Shown here piece by piece: positions 16,491 through 24,403 of a stretch of DNA of 34,700 nucleotides. Every line of letters starts with the position of its first letter. Positions within the stretch are counted from its first letter, which is position 1. Origin of the DNA: an uncultured Clostridia bacterium. Lineage in GTDB: Bacteria; Bacillota; Clostridia; TANB77; CAG-508. The notes under the pieces were generated by a model. That model saw only the letters and a program-made list of their open reading frames with translations. It searched no databases and had not been told where the DNA came from. Made by a program: the position numbers and the translations under genes. The stretch lies in NCBI GenBank assembly GCA_904419495.1, contig CAJFRV010000016.1, positions 1 to 34,700 of the forward strand, written 5' to 3'.

Positions 16491-17921
16491 CTATTTCTTC
16501 ATAAATTGAGGATTACGATTTTCTATTGTCCATTTTTTCCACTCAGAGGTTAATGTACTATTATTCGTTATATATGTATTTAACTCATCAATCGTCTCAT
16601 TTGTTAGTTCCTCTAACATTGTAGCATTTACTGCTATGTTTTTTCCTGCACTTTGTTGTACTGTATTACTTTTTAAAAAATAACAATTTTCAAATTTGTT
16701 TTGTGATGCATTATTCCACAATGCTGCTCCTACAATTCCTCCAATTGTTGTTCCTGTTATATTTCCTGTACTATATACATTTATACATCTTGTATGGTCA
16801 TAAACAAACCCTATTATTCCTCCAACAGTAATGCCATTTATATTTCCTAAATTATAACAATTATATATATAGGAAATACTGCTTGCTGTTCCAGTCATTC
16901 CTATTATTCCTCCTGCAACGTTTCCATTTATGTTTACTTGTTCAGCATTGTAACTATTAATAATTATTAAGTTACCTGTACCCAAATGTCCACAGATTCC
17001 TCCTACATAAGCTTTGTTTTCTTCTCCTTTACTTATTATATCTGCTTTATTATAGCATTCATTTATTTCTACTTTTCCAGTAATATATCCACTAATTCCT
17101 CCTACCCATTCTGTTCCACTAATTTTTCCATCTATTCCTAGCTTTTCTATATGTGCATTATTTATATTCTCAAATAATCCTGCTCTTCCTGTTTTATTTA
17201 TATATATATTCTGTATTTCATTTGATTGCCCATCAAATGTACCTGAAAAATTCTTAATTGGCATAAAGCCACTTCCAGAAATATCGGTTAGTAAATCTCT
17301 TAATTCATCTATTGAATTACAATTCAATACCCTTCCATCGACATAAGATAATCTAGACTCAAAATTCAACGTTCTCCCTAATTTTATATAAGCATCTTGA
17401 TATGCATCGTAATTTTGAGACCATTCAGCCAAATCCTCTATACACCAAATTTCATATGGTTTTCCTCCTTCTGTTTCTGCTTTTCCATCTAATTCTTCTC
17501 CATTTTTTCCGACTGTTATATCTCCCGGATATTTATCTTCTATGATAAGATATTCCCCTTGTACATTTCCTTCTTCCTCTACTATATAGTATCGTTTACT
17601 CTCAATAAATACAACTTCAAATTCATCTCCTATATTACTTGCCTCTGTTTTTCCTTCTCCTGTTTCTTTATCTAGTTGTTCTTGTAATTCACTCTCTTCT
17701 ATATGTCCATATTTGTTATTTCCCATCGCTTGTATAGTTGCTTTCTCCACTATTTCCTTTTCATTAGCAATCTCTGTATCTTCTTTTGCTTTTCCGGCGT
17801 TGCCTATGATTCCATTATTTCCTGTTATAGCACTTATGGTAATCCCTGCCAATATTAATAACACGATAATTGTAATTACTAATGCTAATATTGTAATTCC
17901 TTTACTTTCTTTTGTTTTCAC
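16491..17921 (-). CDS. Prepilin-like surface protein with GLUG repeats
   Basis: 476 residues with a GTG start (AAGGAGG 7 nt upstream). The N-terminus resembles a type IV prepilin or pseudopilin signal: KESKG followed by ITILALVITIIVLLILAGIT, with the expected cleavage after Gly8. The usual Glu at mature position 5 is Ala, a variant I associate with clostridial surface proteins. After an alpha-helical spacer and a polar region, residues about 255-420 carry five GLUG-type repeats (GGISGYITG, GGICGHLGTG, GGIIGMTGT, GGIIGFVYD, GGIVGAALW) with intervening CYN motifs. GLUG repeats are found in adhesins and cell-surface proteins. Its upstream region is an apparent invertible promoter in the OFF orientation, so I predict phase-variable expression. 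Confidence 0.8.
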   Translation of the reverse strand: MKTKESKGITILALVITIIVLLILAGITISAITGNNGIIGNAGKAKEDTEIANEKEIVEKATIQAMGNNKYGHIEESELQEQLDKETGEGKTEASNIGDEFEVVFIESKRYYIVEEEGNVQGEYLIIEDKYPGDITVGKNGEELDGKAETEGGKPYEIWCIEDLAEWSQNYDAYQDAYIKLGRTLNFESRLSYVDGRVLNCNSIDELRDLLTDISGSGFMPIKNFSGTFDGQSNEIQNIYINKTGRAGLFENINNAHIEKLGIDGKISGTEWVGGISGYITGKVEINECYNKADIISKGEENKAYVGGICGHLGTGNLIIINSYNAEQVNINGNVAGGIIGMTGTASSISYIYNCYNLGNINGITVGGIIGFVYDHTRCINVYSTGNITGTTIGGIVGAALWNNASQNKFENCYFLKSNTVQQSAGKNIAVNATMLEELTNETIDELNTYITNNSTLTSEWKKWTIENRNPQFMKK

Positions 17922-17941
17922 TTTTTATCCTCCTTTATATT

Positions 17942-18134
17942 TCTCCTTTAGTTGGATACTTTCGGAAACTATAAATAAAGGAATATATTGAAAAACAAGG
18001 CTTAAAAAAATCTGCTTAATTCTTTTTTCTTATATTTCATTTTAGCAAAATTATTTATTTTTTATTGACATCACTACTATTTATTGATATTATTTTTACT
18101 GAAAAGATTTCTTAGAGTATCCAACTCTAGGAAA
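17942..18134. other. Putative invertible promoter segment (switch A) upstream of the GLUG protein
   Basis: Two 27-bp sites in inverse orientation flank 139 bp. The gene-proximal site (17942-17968) has arms TCTCCTTTAGT and ACTTTCGGAAA around spacer TGGAT. The distal site (18108-18134) has arms TTTCTTAGAGT and ACTCTAGGAAA around spacer ATCCA, the reverse complement of TGGAT. The sites match at 21 of 27 positions, including an exact 11-mer core. Paired arms around a short asymmetric spacer are the layout of tyrosine-recombinase crossover sites. The enclosed promoter points away from the gene. The distal site also forms a hairpin followed by eight Ts, which would stop outward transcription before tsaE. 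This accounts for most of the 333-bp gene-free interval; the remainder carries the tsaE promoter. Confidence 0.72.
18065..18093 (+). promoter_or_regulatory. Promoter inside switch A, facing away from the surface gene
   Basis: TTGACA, 17 nt, then TATTAT, reading toward the distal site, which begins exactly 14 bp after the -10. Inversion would place it about 54 nt (predicted 5' UTR) upstream of the GLUG gene's GTG, reading into it. Confidence 0.7.
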
Positions 18135-18194
18135 TTTTTTTTATTCTTTTTTTCTTTTTCACTCATTTAAAAAGTTATATTAATTAATTTCATT

Positions 18195-18223
18195 TGTAAT
18201 TTCCATAAATATATAGTATAATA
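18195..18223 (+). promoter_or_regulatory. Sigma-A promoter of tsaE-tsaB/rimI
   Basis: TTGTAA, 17 nt, then TATAAT, 31 nt upstream of the tsaE ATG. It lies outside switch A. Confidence 0.75.
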
Positions 18224-18254
18224 TTGCTTGAAAATATGAATTTAGAGGTATGTT

Positions 18255-18722
18255 ATGAAACAAATAAAATTTATATCTCACAGTGAAGAAGAAACTTTAG
18301 ATTTCGGAAAAAAACTAGCTTCTTTTTTAAAAAAAGGAGACACGCTTGTGTTAAGCGGAGATTTAGGATCAGGAAAAACCAAATTAACCGAAGGAATTTT
18401 GACATATTATGGATTGGAAAATGAAATCTCTAGTCCTACATTTACAATTGTTAATGAATATATAAAAGAAGATACAAAAATTTTTCACTTTGATGTGTAT
18501 CGTTTAGAAGATTCTTCTGAATTTTATGCGATTGGTGGAGAAGAATATTTTGATAATGGAATTTGTATTATTGAGTGGGGAGAAATTATTCAAGATGCTC
18601 TTCCTAAAGATTATATACATATTAGATTTGAAAGAGATGATACTAACGAAAATATAAGAATTTTAAATATTACTTCTTATGGTAAAAAATATGATCAATT
18701 ATTAAATAAGTTGGAGGATTAA
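18255..18722 (+). CDS. tsaE: tRNA t6A biosynthesis ATPase TsaE
   Basis: 155 residues, the normal length for TsaE (YjeE family). It has Walker A GDLGSGKT (35-42), the SSPTFTIVNEY motif, HFDVYRL and the IEWGE motif. TsaE is the small P-loop ATPase that resets the TsaB-TsaD complex, which transfers the threonylcarbamoyl group to A37 of tRNAs reading ANN codons. It is followed directly by the tsaB-rimI fusion: the tsaE stop is one base before the next TTG start, and the RBS for that gene lies inside the tsaE 3' end. Confidence 0.95.
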   Translation: MKQIKFISHSEEETLDFGKKLASFLKKGDTLVLSGDLGSGKTKLTEGILTYYGLENEISSPTFTIVNEYIKEDTKIFHFDVYRLEDSSEFYAIGGEEYFDNGICIIEWGEIIQDALPKDYIHIRFERDDTNENIRILNITSYGKKYDQLLNKLED

Positions 18723-18723
18723 A

Positions 18724-19833
18724 TTGAAAACATTAAGTATTGAAACTTCTAGTAAAATATGTAGTGTTGCTATATTAGAAGATAAAAATTTATTAAAAAA
18801 AATAGAATTAAATAATGGATTAACACATTCAGAAACTTTAATGCCTCTTATTAAACAAATATTAGAAGAAACCAATTTAACTTTATCCCAAATAGATTTA
18901 TTAGTTTGCGATATTGGTCCCGGTTCTTTTACTGGTATTCGTATTGGCGTTTCAACTATTAAAGCTTTTTCAGATAGTTTGAAAATTCCTTGTGTTGGTA
19001 TTTCTTCTCTTGAAGGATTAGCATATTCCGTAAAAAAAGATGGAATCATTTGTAGTATGATTGATTGTAAAAATGATAATTGTTATTATGCTGTATATCA
19101 ATTAGAAAATAATCATTATACTTTATTAGAAAGTCCTAAAGCAGATAGTATTGAAAATTGTTTAACCTTTTTAAATTATAAATATACAAATTCCAATCTT
19201 ACTTTTGTAGGAGATGCTTGTGAAACATATAAAGACAAAATTGAAACAGCTTCTTCTAATTTTGTTTTATCTGACAATGAAAAATCTGATGGTGTTGATG
19301 TCTATTCTTTAGGAATTGCTGGAATCAATAAATATATACAACTAGGTGAAGATAAAAATTTGCTTCCTCTTTATCTAAAGAAACCTCAAGCTCAAAGACA
19401 ATTAGAAGAAAAAAATATTGTTATTCAAGATATGAAAATTTCTGATTTAACAAATTTAGAGCTAAATCAATTTGACGATTTTTGGAATATCGATATTTTA
19501 AAAGATGAATTAAGTAGCGAAACTTCTCAATTTATCTGTGCAAAATATGAAAACAAAATCGTTGGCTTTGCTGGAATAAAAGTCATACTGGATGAAGCAG
19601 ATATTATGAATATTGCAGTAAAAAAAGATTATAGAAGACAAGGAATTGCTACTTTGTTACTAAATCATATTATTGATATTTGCAAAGAAAATGGTATTAA
19701 AACAATTCATCTTGAAGTCAATGAAGAAAATTTTTCTGCAATTTCTTTATATCAAAAGTTTGGTTTTGAAGAATGTGGCAGAAGGAAACAATATTATGAT
19801 AACAAATATGATGCAATTCTTATGAAAAGATAG
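18724..19833 (+). CDS. tsaB-rimI: TsaB-RimI fusion: t6A complex subunit plus ribosomal-protein acetyltransferase
   Basis: 369 residues with a TTG start, supported by GGAGG 6-7 nt upstream. Residues 1 to about 225 are TsaB: MKTLSIETSSKICSVA, then NGLTHSETLMPLI, then CDIGPGSFTGIRIGVSTIKAF. TsaB is the ASKHA-fold partner of TsaD in tRNA t6A synthesis. Residues about 235-369 are a GNAT acetyltransferase: IVGFAGI, MNIAVKKDYRRQGIATLLL (the acetyl-CoA loop), LEVNEENFSAISLYQKFGFEECGRRKQYY. That pattern is RimI, which N-acetylates ribosomal protein S18. The two are usually separate adjacent genes; here they are one frame without an internal stop. TsaD is not next to it, since a terminator follows at once. 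Confidence 0.92.
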   Translation: MKTLSIETSSKICSVAILEDKNLLKKIELNNGLTHSETLMPLIKQILEETNLTLSQIDLLVCDIGPGSFTGIRIGVSTIKAFSDSLKIPCVGISSLEGLAYSVKKDGIICSMIDCKNDNCYYAVYQLENNHYTLLESPKADSIENCLTFLNYKYTNSNLTFVGDACETYKDKIETASSNFVLSDNEKSDGVDVYSLGIAGINKYIQLGEDKNLLPLYLKKPQAQRQLEEKNIVIQDMKISDLTNLELNQFDDFWNIDILKDELSSETSQFICAKYENKIVGFAGIKVILDEADIMNIAVKKDYRRQGIATLLLNHIIDICKENGIKTIHLEVNEENFSAISLYQKFGFEECGRRKQYYDNKYDAILMKR

Positions 19834-19860
19834 TCAATGAAACTCATTGACTATCTTTTT
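19825..19860. terminator. Bidirectional terminator after tsaB-rimI
   Basis: AAAAGATAGTCAATGA pairs with TCATTGACTATCTTTT around AAC. The tsaB-rimI stop codon lies in the left arm. It also terminates the convergent gene ending at 19957. Confidence 0.88.
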
Positions 19861-19956
19861 TTCCTAGTATCTAAAGTCATTAATACTTATAGTTAAATTT
19901 CTACTTCTAAAATAACTTTTTCTACTATTTCCAGTTTACGGATTTAGCTTTCAGCA

Positions 19957-21186
19957 TTACAAATACAAAAGTGGGCGGAAAGAATAGTTGGTAAAATTAG
20001 CGCTCGTGCTACCGATGCCACGACTGCTCGTGTAATGGGAACTACTACCGTAAAAACCTCCCCTAACAACGCATGAACTACTAGAACTACTAGAGGTTTC
20101 TGTTGTCCATTCTCTACAATTTCCTGCCATATCATATATATTACATCTTACATCATAATTTGTTCCATCTGTTGCTTTTCCTGTATTCGTTAAGTTCTTA
20201 TACAATCTATCCTGTCTTGAATAATCTTCATCTTCTGAACATTTTTGTATAAACAATATTGCCGTATCCCATGCATAACTATTCATTAAATCACTATTAA
20301 TTTCTGTATATAAATCTTGACAAGCTATTGCTGCTTTTGGTTGGGTTATTTTATTCCATACAGCTTTATCATATTTACTTTCTGCTTTGTTGTTTGTACC
20401 TTGGCTTGCCTCAAATCTTGCTATATAATATCCTCCATTTGTTCTCACACTATCTATAAAACCATCTATATCTTTTGCTACTGTATTTCCATTTCCTGTT
20501 GAGGTTTCTGTATAACTTGAAGATGTACTACTTGTCTTTAGTTCTCCTCCTAAAGTTGTTGGCGTTAATGTTGTATCTATATCTCCGTTACTATCAAATA
20601 CATATCTTCCTAGTATAATTTCTCCATCTACTGCATTTTGCACTGTCTTTCCTTTTTCTCCCAAGATTCCATCTACTGGTATCCATACATATTGATTTCC
20701 TCCTGCTGAATTATTTAAGTCATCTCCTTCTACGTCTGATATGACAAATCCTCCTTCTACTGTTGTACCTTCGACTGCATAAAATCCTTCTGGTATTGTT
20801 GGTCTATTTCCTGTTTCTTCTTCTCCTTTTATTTCCACATCATATCCATTTACATTTACAGTTGCTGGTAAACTTTCTATCTTATTATCATCTGATATTG
20901 GATTTCCTTTATATGTTAATCCCTCTATCTTTTTTAATTCATTATTTAAATCATCTAAATTCATTTTTCCATCTGTTCCATAACTTGCCTGTACAGCTAT
21001 CTTTACTTGTTCCTCTGCATTTGCCTGTTTTGTTCTTTCACTTGCTTCAGTTGCTTTTGTTAAAATCCCGTTATCTCCTGTCAATGTTGCAATCGTTACA
21101 CCTGCAAGAATTAATAATACAATAATGGTAATCACCAATGCAATTAATGTAATACCATCATTTCTTTGTTTTAGAATTTTTTCCAT
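19957..21186 (-). CDS. Prepilin-like surface protein with an FGE/C-type-lectin-like C-terminal domain
   Basis: 409 residues. The N-terminus has a prepilin-like signal (QRNDG followed by ITLIALVITIIVLLILAGVT, predicted cleavage after Gly11), nearly identical to that of the GLUG protein. A polar stalk leads to a C-terminal formylglycine-generating-enzyme-like domain: YVWIPVDG, GGYYIARFEAS, NIYDMAGNCREWTTE (about 349-363), then CVVRGGFYG and SFRPLLYL at the end (372-409). This fold is used both by FGE/SUMF enzymes and by variable proteins of diversity-generating retroelements, where the variable residues lie just before the final FRP. Here residues about 377-402 are Ser/Thr/Tyr-rich, and codon use there is unlike the rest of the gene. 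The upstream region is a second invertible-promoter-like segment in the OFF orientation. GGGAG precedes the ATG. Confidence 0.82.
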   Translation of the reverse strand: MEKILKQRNDGITLIALVITIIVLLILAGVTIATLTGDNGILTKATEASERTKQANAEEQVKIAVQASYGTDGKMNLDDLNNELKKIEGLTYKGNPISDDNKIESLPATVNVNGYDVEIKGEEETGNRPTIPEGFYAVEGTTVEGGFVISDVEGDDLNNSAGGNQYVWIPVDGILGEKGKTVQNAVDGEIILGRYVFDSNGDIDTTLTPTTLGGELKTSSTSSSYTETSTGNGNTVAKDIDGFIDSVRTNGGYYIARFEASQGTNNKAESKYDKAVWNKITQPKAAIACQDLYTEINSDLMNSYAWDTAILFIQKCSEDEDYSRQDRLYKNLTNTGKATDGTNYDVRCNIYDMAGNCREWTTETSSSSSSSCVVRGGFYGSSSHYTSSRGIGSTSANFTNYSFRPLLYL

Positions 21187-21239
21187 TTTAAAATTCTCCC
21201 TTCCTTTGTTTCTTCCTATTTCGCTTTTGTATACTTTTA

Positions 21240-21442
21240 TTTCTTAAATTTAATTACTCTAAGAATATGATAGATATATTTTTTATTGGTATTACTTAAT
21301 TTCATTAATTTCTTATATTTAAAAATTTTGCCAATAGTTTTATATACTATTAAAATTTTTAGAAATTTTTATTGACTTTATAGTACTTTTATTGATAAAC
21401 TTTAAGTATAAAAAATTTCTTAGAGTAATTAACTCTAAGAAA
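21240..21442. other. Putative invertible promoter segment (switch B) upstream of the FGE-like surface protein
   Basis: The gene-proximal site (21240-21266) has arms TTTCTTAAATT and ACTCTAAGAAT around spacer TAATT. The distal site (21416-21442) has arms TTTCTTAGAGT and ACTCTAAGAAA around spacer AATTA, its reverse complement. The two sites match at 24 of 27 positions in inverse orientation and enclose 149 bp. Arms are shared with switch A but the spacer differs. The distal site is also a perfect 16-bp-stem hairpin (21411-21447) that can terminate ylmH transcription. The enclosed promoter faces away from the surface gene. Confidence 0.75.
21372..21401 (+). promoter_or_regulatory. Promoter inside switch B, facing away from the surface gene
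   Basis: TTGACT, 18 nt, then TAAACT. The -10 ends 14 bp before the distal site, the same distance as in switch A. The surrounding TTTTTATTGAC and TTTATTGATA repeats are also shared with switch A. Inversion would aim it at the gene with a predicted leader of about 87 nt. Confidence 0.6.
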
Positions 21443-21467
21443 TTTTTTACTTATATCTTCTTGAATT

Positions 21468-22271
21468 TTAAACATATTTTTCTACTAATATCACTGTTCT
21501 TCCACTTCTTGTTGTTCCTGTAAATTCTTTAATAACAAATCTACCTTTTCCCCTAATAGTTATAATATCTCCACATTTTACTTGTTTTGAATTTTTGGTT
21601 TCATTTTGTCCATTCACAAATACTCTTTCTTGTGCAATGATTTCTGATGCTTTACTTCTAGAAGTTCTTGCCAGATCTGATACAATATTATCTAATCGTA
21701 ATGAAGGAACAATAATACTAACTTCTTCTACTTTTATCTCTAATTTTCTTACATCTTGTATCTTTTCTATTTCTATTTTTGCATTTTCAAATCTTGTAAG
21801 TGATGGTAGTTGTGTTTTTAAAACATCTGCAAAATCATTCACAGTTATGATATCTGCTCCTTCTTCTCCCACAAGGATATCTCCTACTTTTTCTCTTTTT
21901 AATCCTAATTTCACAATTCCACCTAAATAGTTTCTATGTGAATATTTTCCTTTTTCTTCTTCTGGTAATTGAATTCGTACGATTTTTAAAATTTTGTCAT
22001 AGTTTTTTTCTATCATTCTATTATCAAATTTTTCAGGAAATGTAATAAATACTTTTCTTTCAGCCTCTTCATAACCACCATATAGTTTAAAATTTTGAAA
22101 TTGTATTTTTCTTAAAAAATTTTCTACCAAAGATACTTGATACATATCTAAAAAATCTGTATATTCGATTTTTTCCCTTTTTGATGATATTTCTATTTTG
22201 TCTAATACTTGTGACAAACATAATTTATCTTCTTGCTTTTTATAATCTTTCAACACTTCTTGTTTATTCAT
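21468..22271 (-). CDS. ylmH: YlmH-family S4-domain RNA-binding protein
   Basis: 267 residues. The N-terminal YlmH-specific region (FLDMYQVSLVENFLRK, GGYEEAERKVFITFPE, HRNYLGGIVKLGLKREKVGDILV) is followed by an S4 RNA-binding domain at about 190-250 (LRLDNIVSDLARTSRSKASEIIAQERVFVNGQ). YlmH-type proteins bind ribosomal complexes and act in ribosome rescue or quality control in Firmicutes. It usually sits in the divIVA/ylm cluster, but here its ATG overlaps the dxs stop by 4 nt (ATGA), so it is translationally coupled to dxs. In this genomic slot many Clostridia carry the S4-domain methylase tlyA instead; this protein lacks a methyltransferase domain. Confidence 0.88.
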   Translation of the reverse strand: MNKQEVLKDYKKQEDKLCLSQVLDKIEISSKREKIEYTDFLDMYQVSLVENFLRKIQFQNFKLYGGYEEAERKVFITFPEKFDNRMIEKNYDKILKIVRIQLPEEEKGKYSHRNYLGGIVKLGLKREKVGDILVGEEGADIITVNDFADVLKTQLPSLTRFENAKIEIEKIQDVRKLEIKVEEVSIIVPSLRLDNIVSDLARTSRSKASEIIAQERVFVNGQNETKNSKQVKCGDIITIRGKGRFVIKEFTGTTRSGRTVILVEKYV

Positions 22272-24271
22272 TTATGTTTCATCTCTCCTACTTTCATTTT
22301 TTTATGTTTATTATTTTTCTTTAATTCTTCTGCTTTTATATTTTTATCCTTTTCTTTGCTCTCATTTAAATTTTCTTCTGTTTCTTTTTCATCTTCATTT
22401 CTTTTATGCAACTTTAGTTCTATGTGTTTTTGTATGTCTTCTACAATAGCATCTTCATCTAAATGATATATTTTTTCTAATTCATCAACACTTCCATGTT
22501 GAATAAACTTATCTGGATAAGCATAGGCTTTTACTTCTACATCTTCCATATGATTATCTATTACCAATTCTTTTATAGCTGTACCTAACCCATTGATAAT
22601 TGTTCCATCTTCTATGGTAACTACTTTTTTCGTTTTCTCAATAGATTTTTTTAATGTTTCTACATCTAATGGTTTTAAAAATCTAACATTAATCACTTCT
22701 GCATTAACATTTATATTTTGAAGTGTTTTTGCAATTTTTATTCCTTTTGCCACTGTTTTTCCAATTGTCAATATTGATATATCATTTCCTTCTTTTAAAA
22801 TTTCTGCTTTTCCTTCCTCTATTTTTTCGTGTTTTTCAAATGGTTCTTTATTTTCTCCACCTCTTGGATATCGAATTATGACTGGCTTTTTCAAGTTTAC
22901 TGCAAATTCTAACATATCTTCTAATTCTTGAAAATCTTTTGGAGCTAGAATGGTTAAATTAGGAACTAATCTAAAAAATGCCATATCTAATGTTCCTTGA
23001 TGTGTCTCTCCATCAGCTCCAACTACTCCCGCTCTATCTACACACATAATTACTGGTAAGTTTTGAAGTGCAATATCATGAATGACTTGGTCATAAGCCC
23101 TCTGATAAAATGAAGAATATATCGGAACAACTGGTATCATCCCATCAATTGCCATTCCTGCTGCTAATCCTAATGCATGTTGTTCTGCAATTCCAATATC
23201 AAAAAATCGTTTAGGAAATTTCTCACTAAAGGCTGTTAATCCTGTTCCATCCTTCATAGATGCTGTAATTGCTACAATCTTTTCATTCTTTTGTGCAAGT
23301 TCAACTAACTTGTCTCCAAACACTTTGGAATAATCTTTTCCTTTTTCCTTCTTACTCTTTCCTGTTTCTATATCAAAAGGTCCTGTTGCGTGAAATTTAT
23401 CTGGATTTTTTTCTGCTATTTCATATCCTTTTCCTTTTTTAGTTAATACATGAATTAATACTGGATTATCAATTTGTTTACTTAAAGTAAATATACTTTG
23501 CAATTCTTCTAGGTTATGTCCATCAACTGGTCCTAAATAGGTAAAACCAATATCTTCAAAAAACATTTTTGGTATAATTAATTGCTTAATACTTCTTTTG
23601 AATGTTTGTACAATTTTGACAATTGGTTTCCCAATTACTGGTATCTCATTAATCCTTTTTTTCATAATGACGTTAGATCTCGTATACATTTTTTTTGTTC
23701 TTAACTTACTAAGCAACATATTCAATCCACCAATATTGGGTGAAATACTCATTTCATTGTCATTTAAAATGATGGTCATTTTTGTCTTACTGTATCCAAC
23801 ATCATTTAGTGCCTCCAATGCCATACCGCCAGTCATAGCTCCATCACCAATAACTGCTAATACAGAATAGTTTTCTCCTTTTAAATCTCTTGCTCTAGCC
23901 ATTCCTAATGCAGCTGATATAGAAGTACTACTATGTCCTGTATTAAAAAAGTCATATGGTGATTCATTTGTTTTTGGAAAGCCTGCAATTCCATTTAATG
24001 TTCTTAAAGACTTTAGTGCTTCTCTTCTTCCTGTTAAAATTTTATGTACATAGGTTTGATGTCCTACATCCCATACAATTTTATCCTTTTTAAAATTAAA
24101 TACATTATGCAATGCTAATGTTAATTCTACTACTCCTAAGTTTGAAGCTAAATGTCCTCCATTTTCAGATACAATTTCTAATATATATTTTCTGATTTCT
24201 TCTGCTAATTTTTGTTCTTCTAAAATACTTAATTTCTTCAAATCTTCTGGAGAGTTTATATTCTCTAACAT
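22268..24271 (-). CDS. dxs: 1-deoxy-D-xylulose-5-phosphate synthase with a charged C-terminal tail
   Basis: 667 residues. It makes DXP from pyruvate and glyceraldehyde-3-phosphate with thiamine diphosphate, the first step of the non-mevalonate isoprenoid route. Motifs: GHSSTSISAALG (112-123), the thiamine-binding GDGAMTGG (142-149) with DNEMSI (171-176), YLGPVDGH (245-252), the catalytic Glu in EQHALGLAAG (E363), DRAGVVGADGETHQG (412-426) and RYPRGG (467-472). The family ends near residue 620. Here about 47 extra residues follow, almost all Lys, Glu, Asn and Asp, with no hydrophobic core, probably disordered. The start is supported by AAGGTG before the ATG. It is coupled to ylmH by a 4-nt overlap. 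Confidence 0.95.
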   Translation of the reverse strand: MLENINSPEDLKKLSILEEQKLAEEIRKYILEIVSENGGHLASNLGVVELTLALHNVFNFKKDKIVWDVGHQTYVHKILTGRREALKSLRTLNGIAGFPKTNESPYDFFNTGHSSTSISAALGMARARDLKGENYSVLAVIGDGAMTGGMALEALNDVGYSKTKMTIILNDNEMSISPNIGGLNMLLSKLRTKKMYTRSNVIMKKRINEIPVIGKPIVKIVQTFKRSIKQLIIPKMFFEDIGFTYLGPVDGHNLEELQSIFTLSKQIDNPVLIHVLTKKGKGYEIAEKNPDKFHATGPFDIETGKSKKEKGKDYSKVFGDKLVELAQKNEKIVAITASMKDGTGLTAFSEKFPKRFFDIGIAEQHALGLAAGMAIDGMIPVVPIYSSFYQRAYDQVIHDIALQNLPVIMCVDRAGVVGADGETHQGTLDMAFFRLVPNLTILAPKDFQELEDMLEFAVNLKKPVIIRYPRGGENKEPFEKHEKIEEGKAEILKEGNDISILTIGKTVAKGIKIAKTLQNINVNAEVINVRFLKPLDVETLKKSIEKTKKVVTIEDGTIINGLGTAIKELVIDNHMEDVEVKAYAYPDKFIQHGSVDELEKIYHLDEDAIVEDIQKHIELKLHKRNEDEKETEENLNESKEKDKNIKAEELKKNNKHKKMKVGEMKHK

Positions 24272-24341
24272 GTTATCACCTTTTTATTCTAATTTGCATG
24301 GTATATTTTATCATATTTTTGGTTTTTTTGCTACAAATTTG

Positions 24342-24369
24342 TTGTATTTTTTACATCTTGTGTTACAAT
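24342..24369 (+). promoter_or_regulatory. Candidate promoter of the vWA surface-protein gene
   Basis: TTGTAT, 16 nt, then TACAAT. A second possible -10, TATAAT, lies 1 nt after it (24371-24376). Either would give a leader of about 25-30 nt before the ATG at 24404. Confidence 0.5.
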
Positions 24370-24403
24370 ATATAATGAAATAATATATGGGAGGAGTATA
24401 TAT

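Noticed and set aside
19944..20135. 63-residue minus-strand frame overlapping the 3' end of the FGE-like gene
   Set aside because: Out-of-frame shadow of the less AT-rich variable tail, with no ribosome binding site or protein-like features.
20763..21125. 120-residue Leu/His-rich open frame on the + strand
   Set aside because: Shadow of the prepilin-like gene on the other strand; low complexity, no ribosome binding site.
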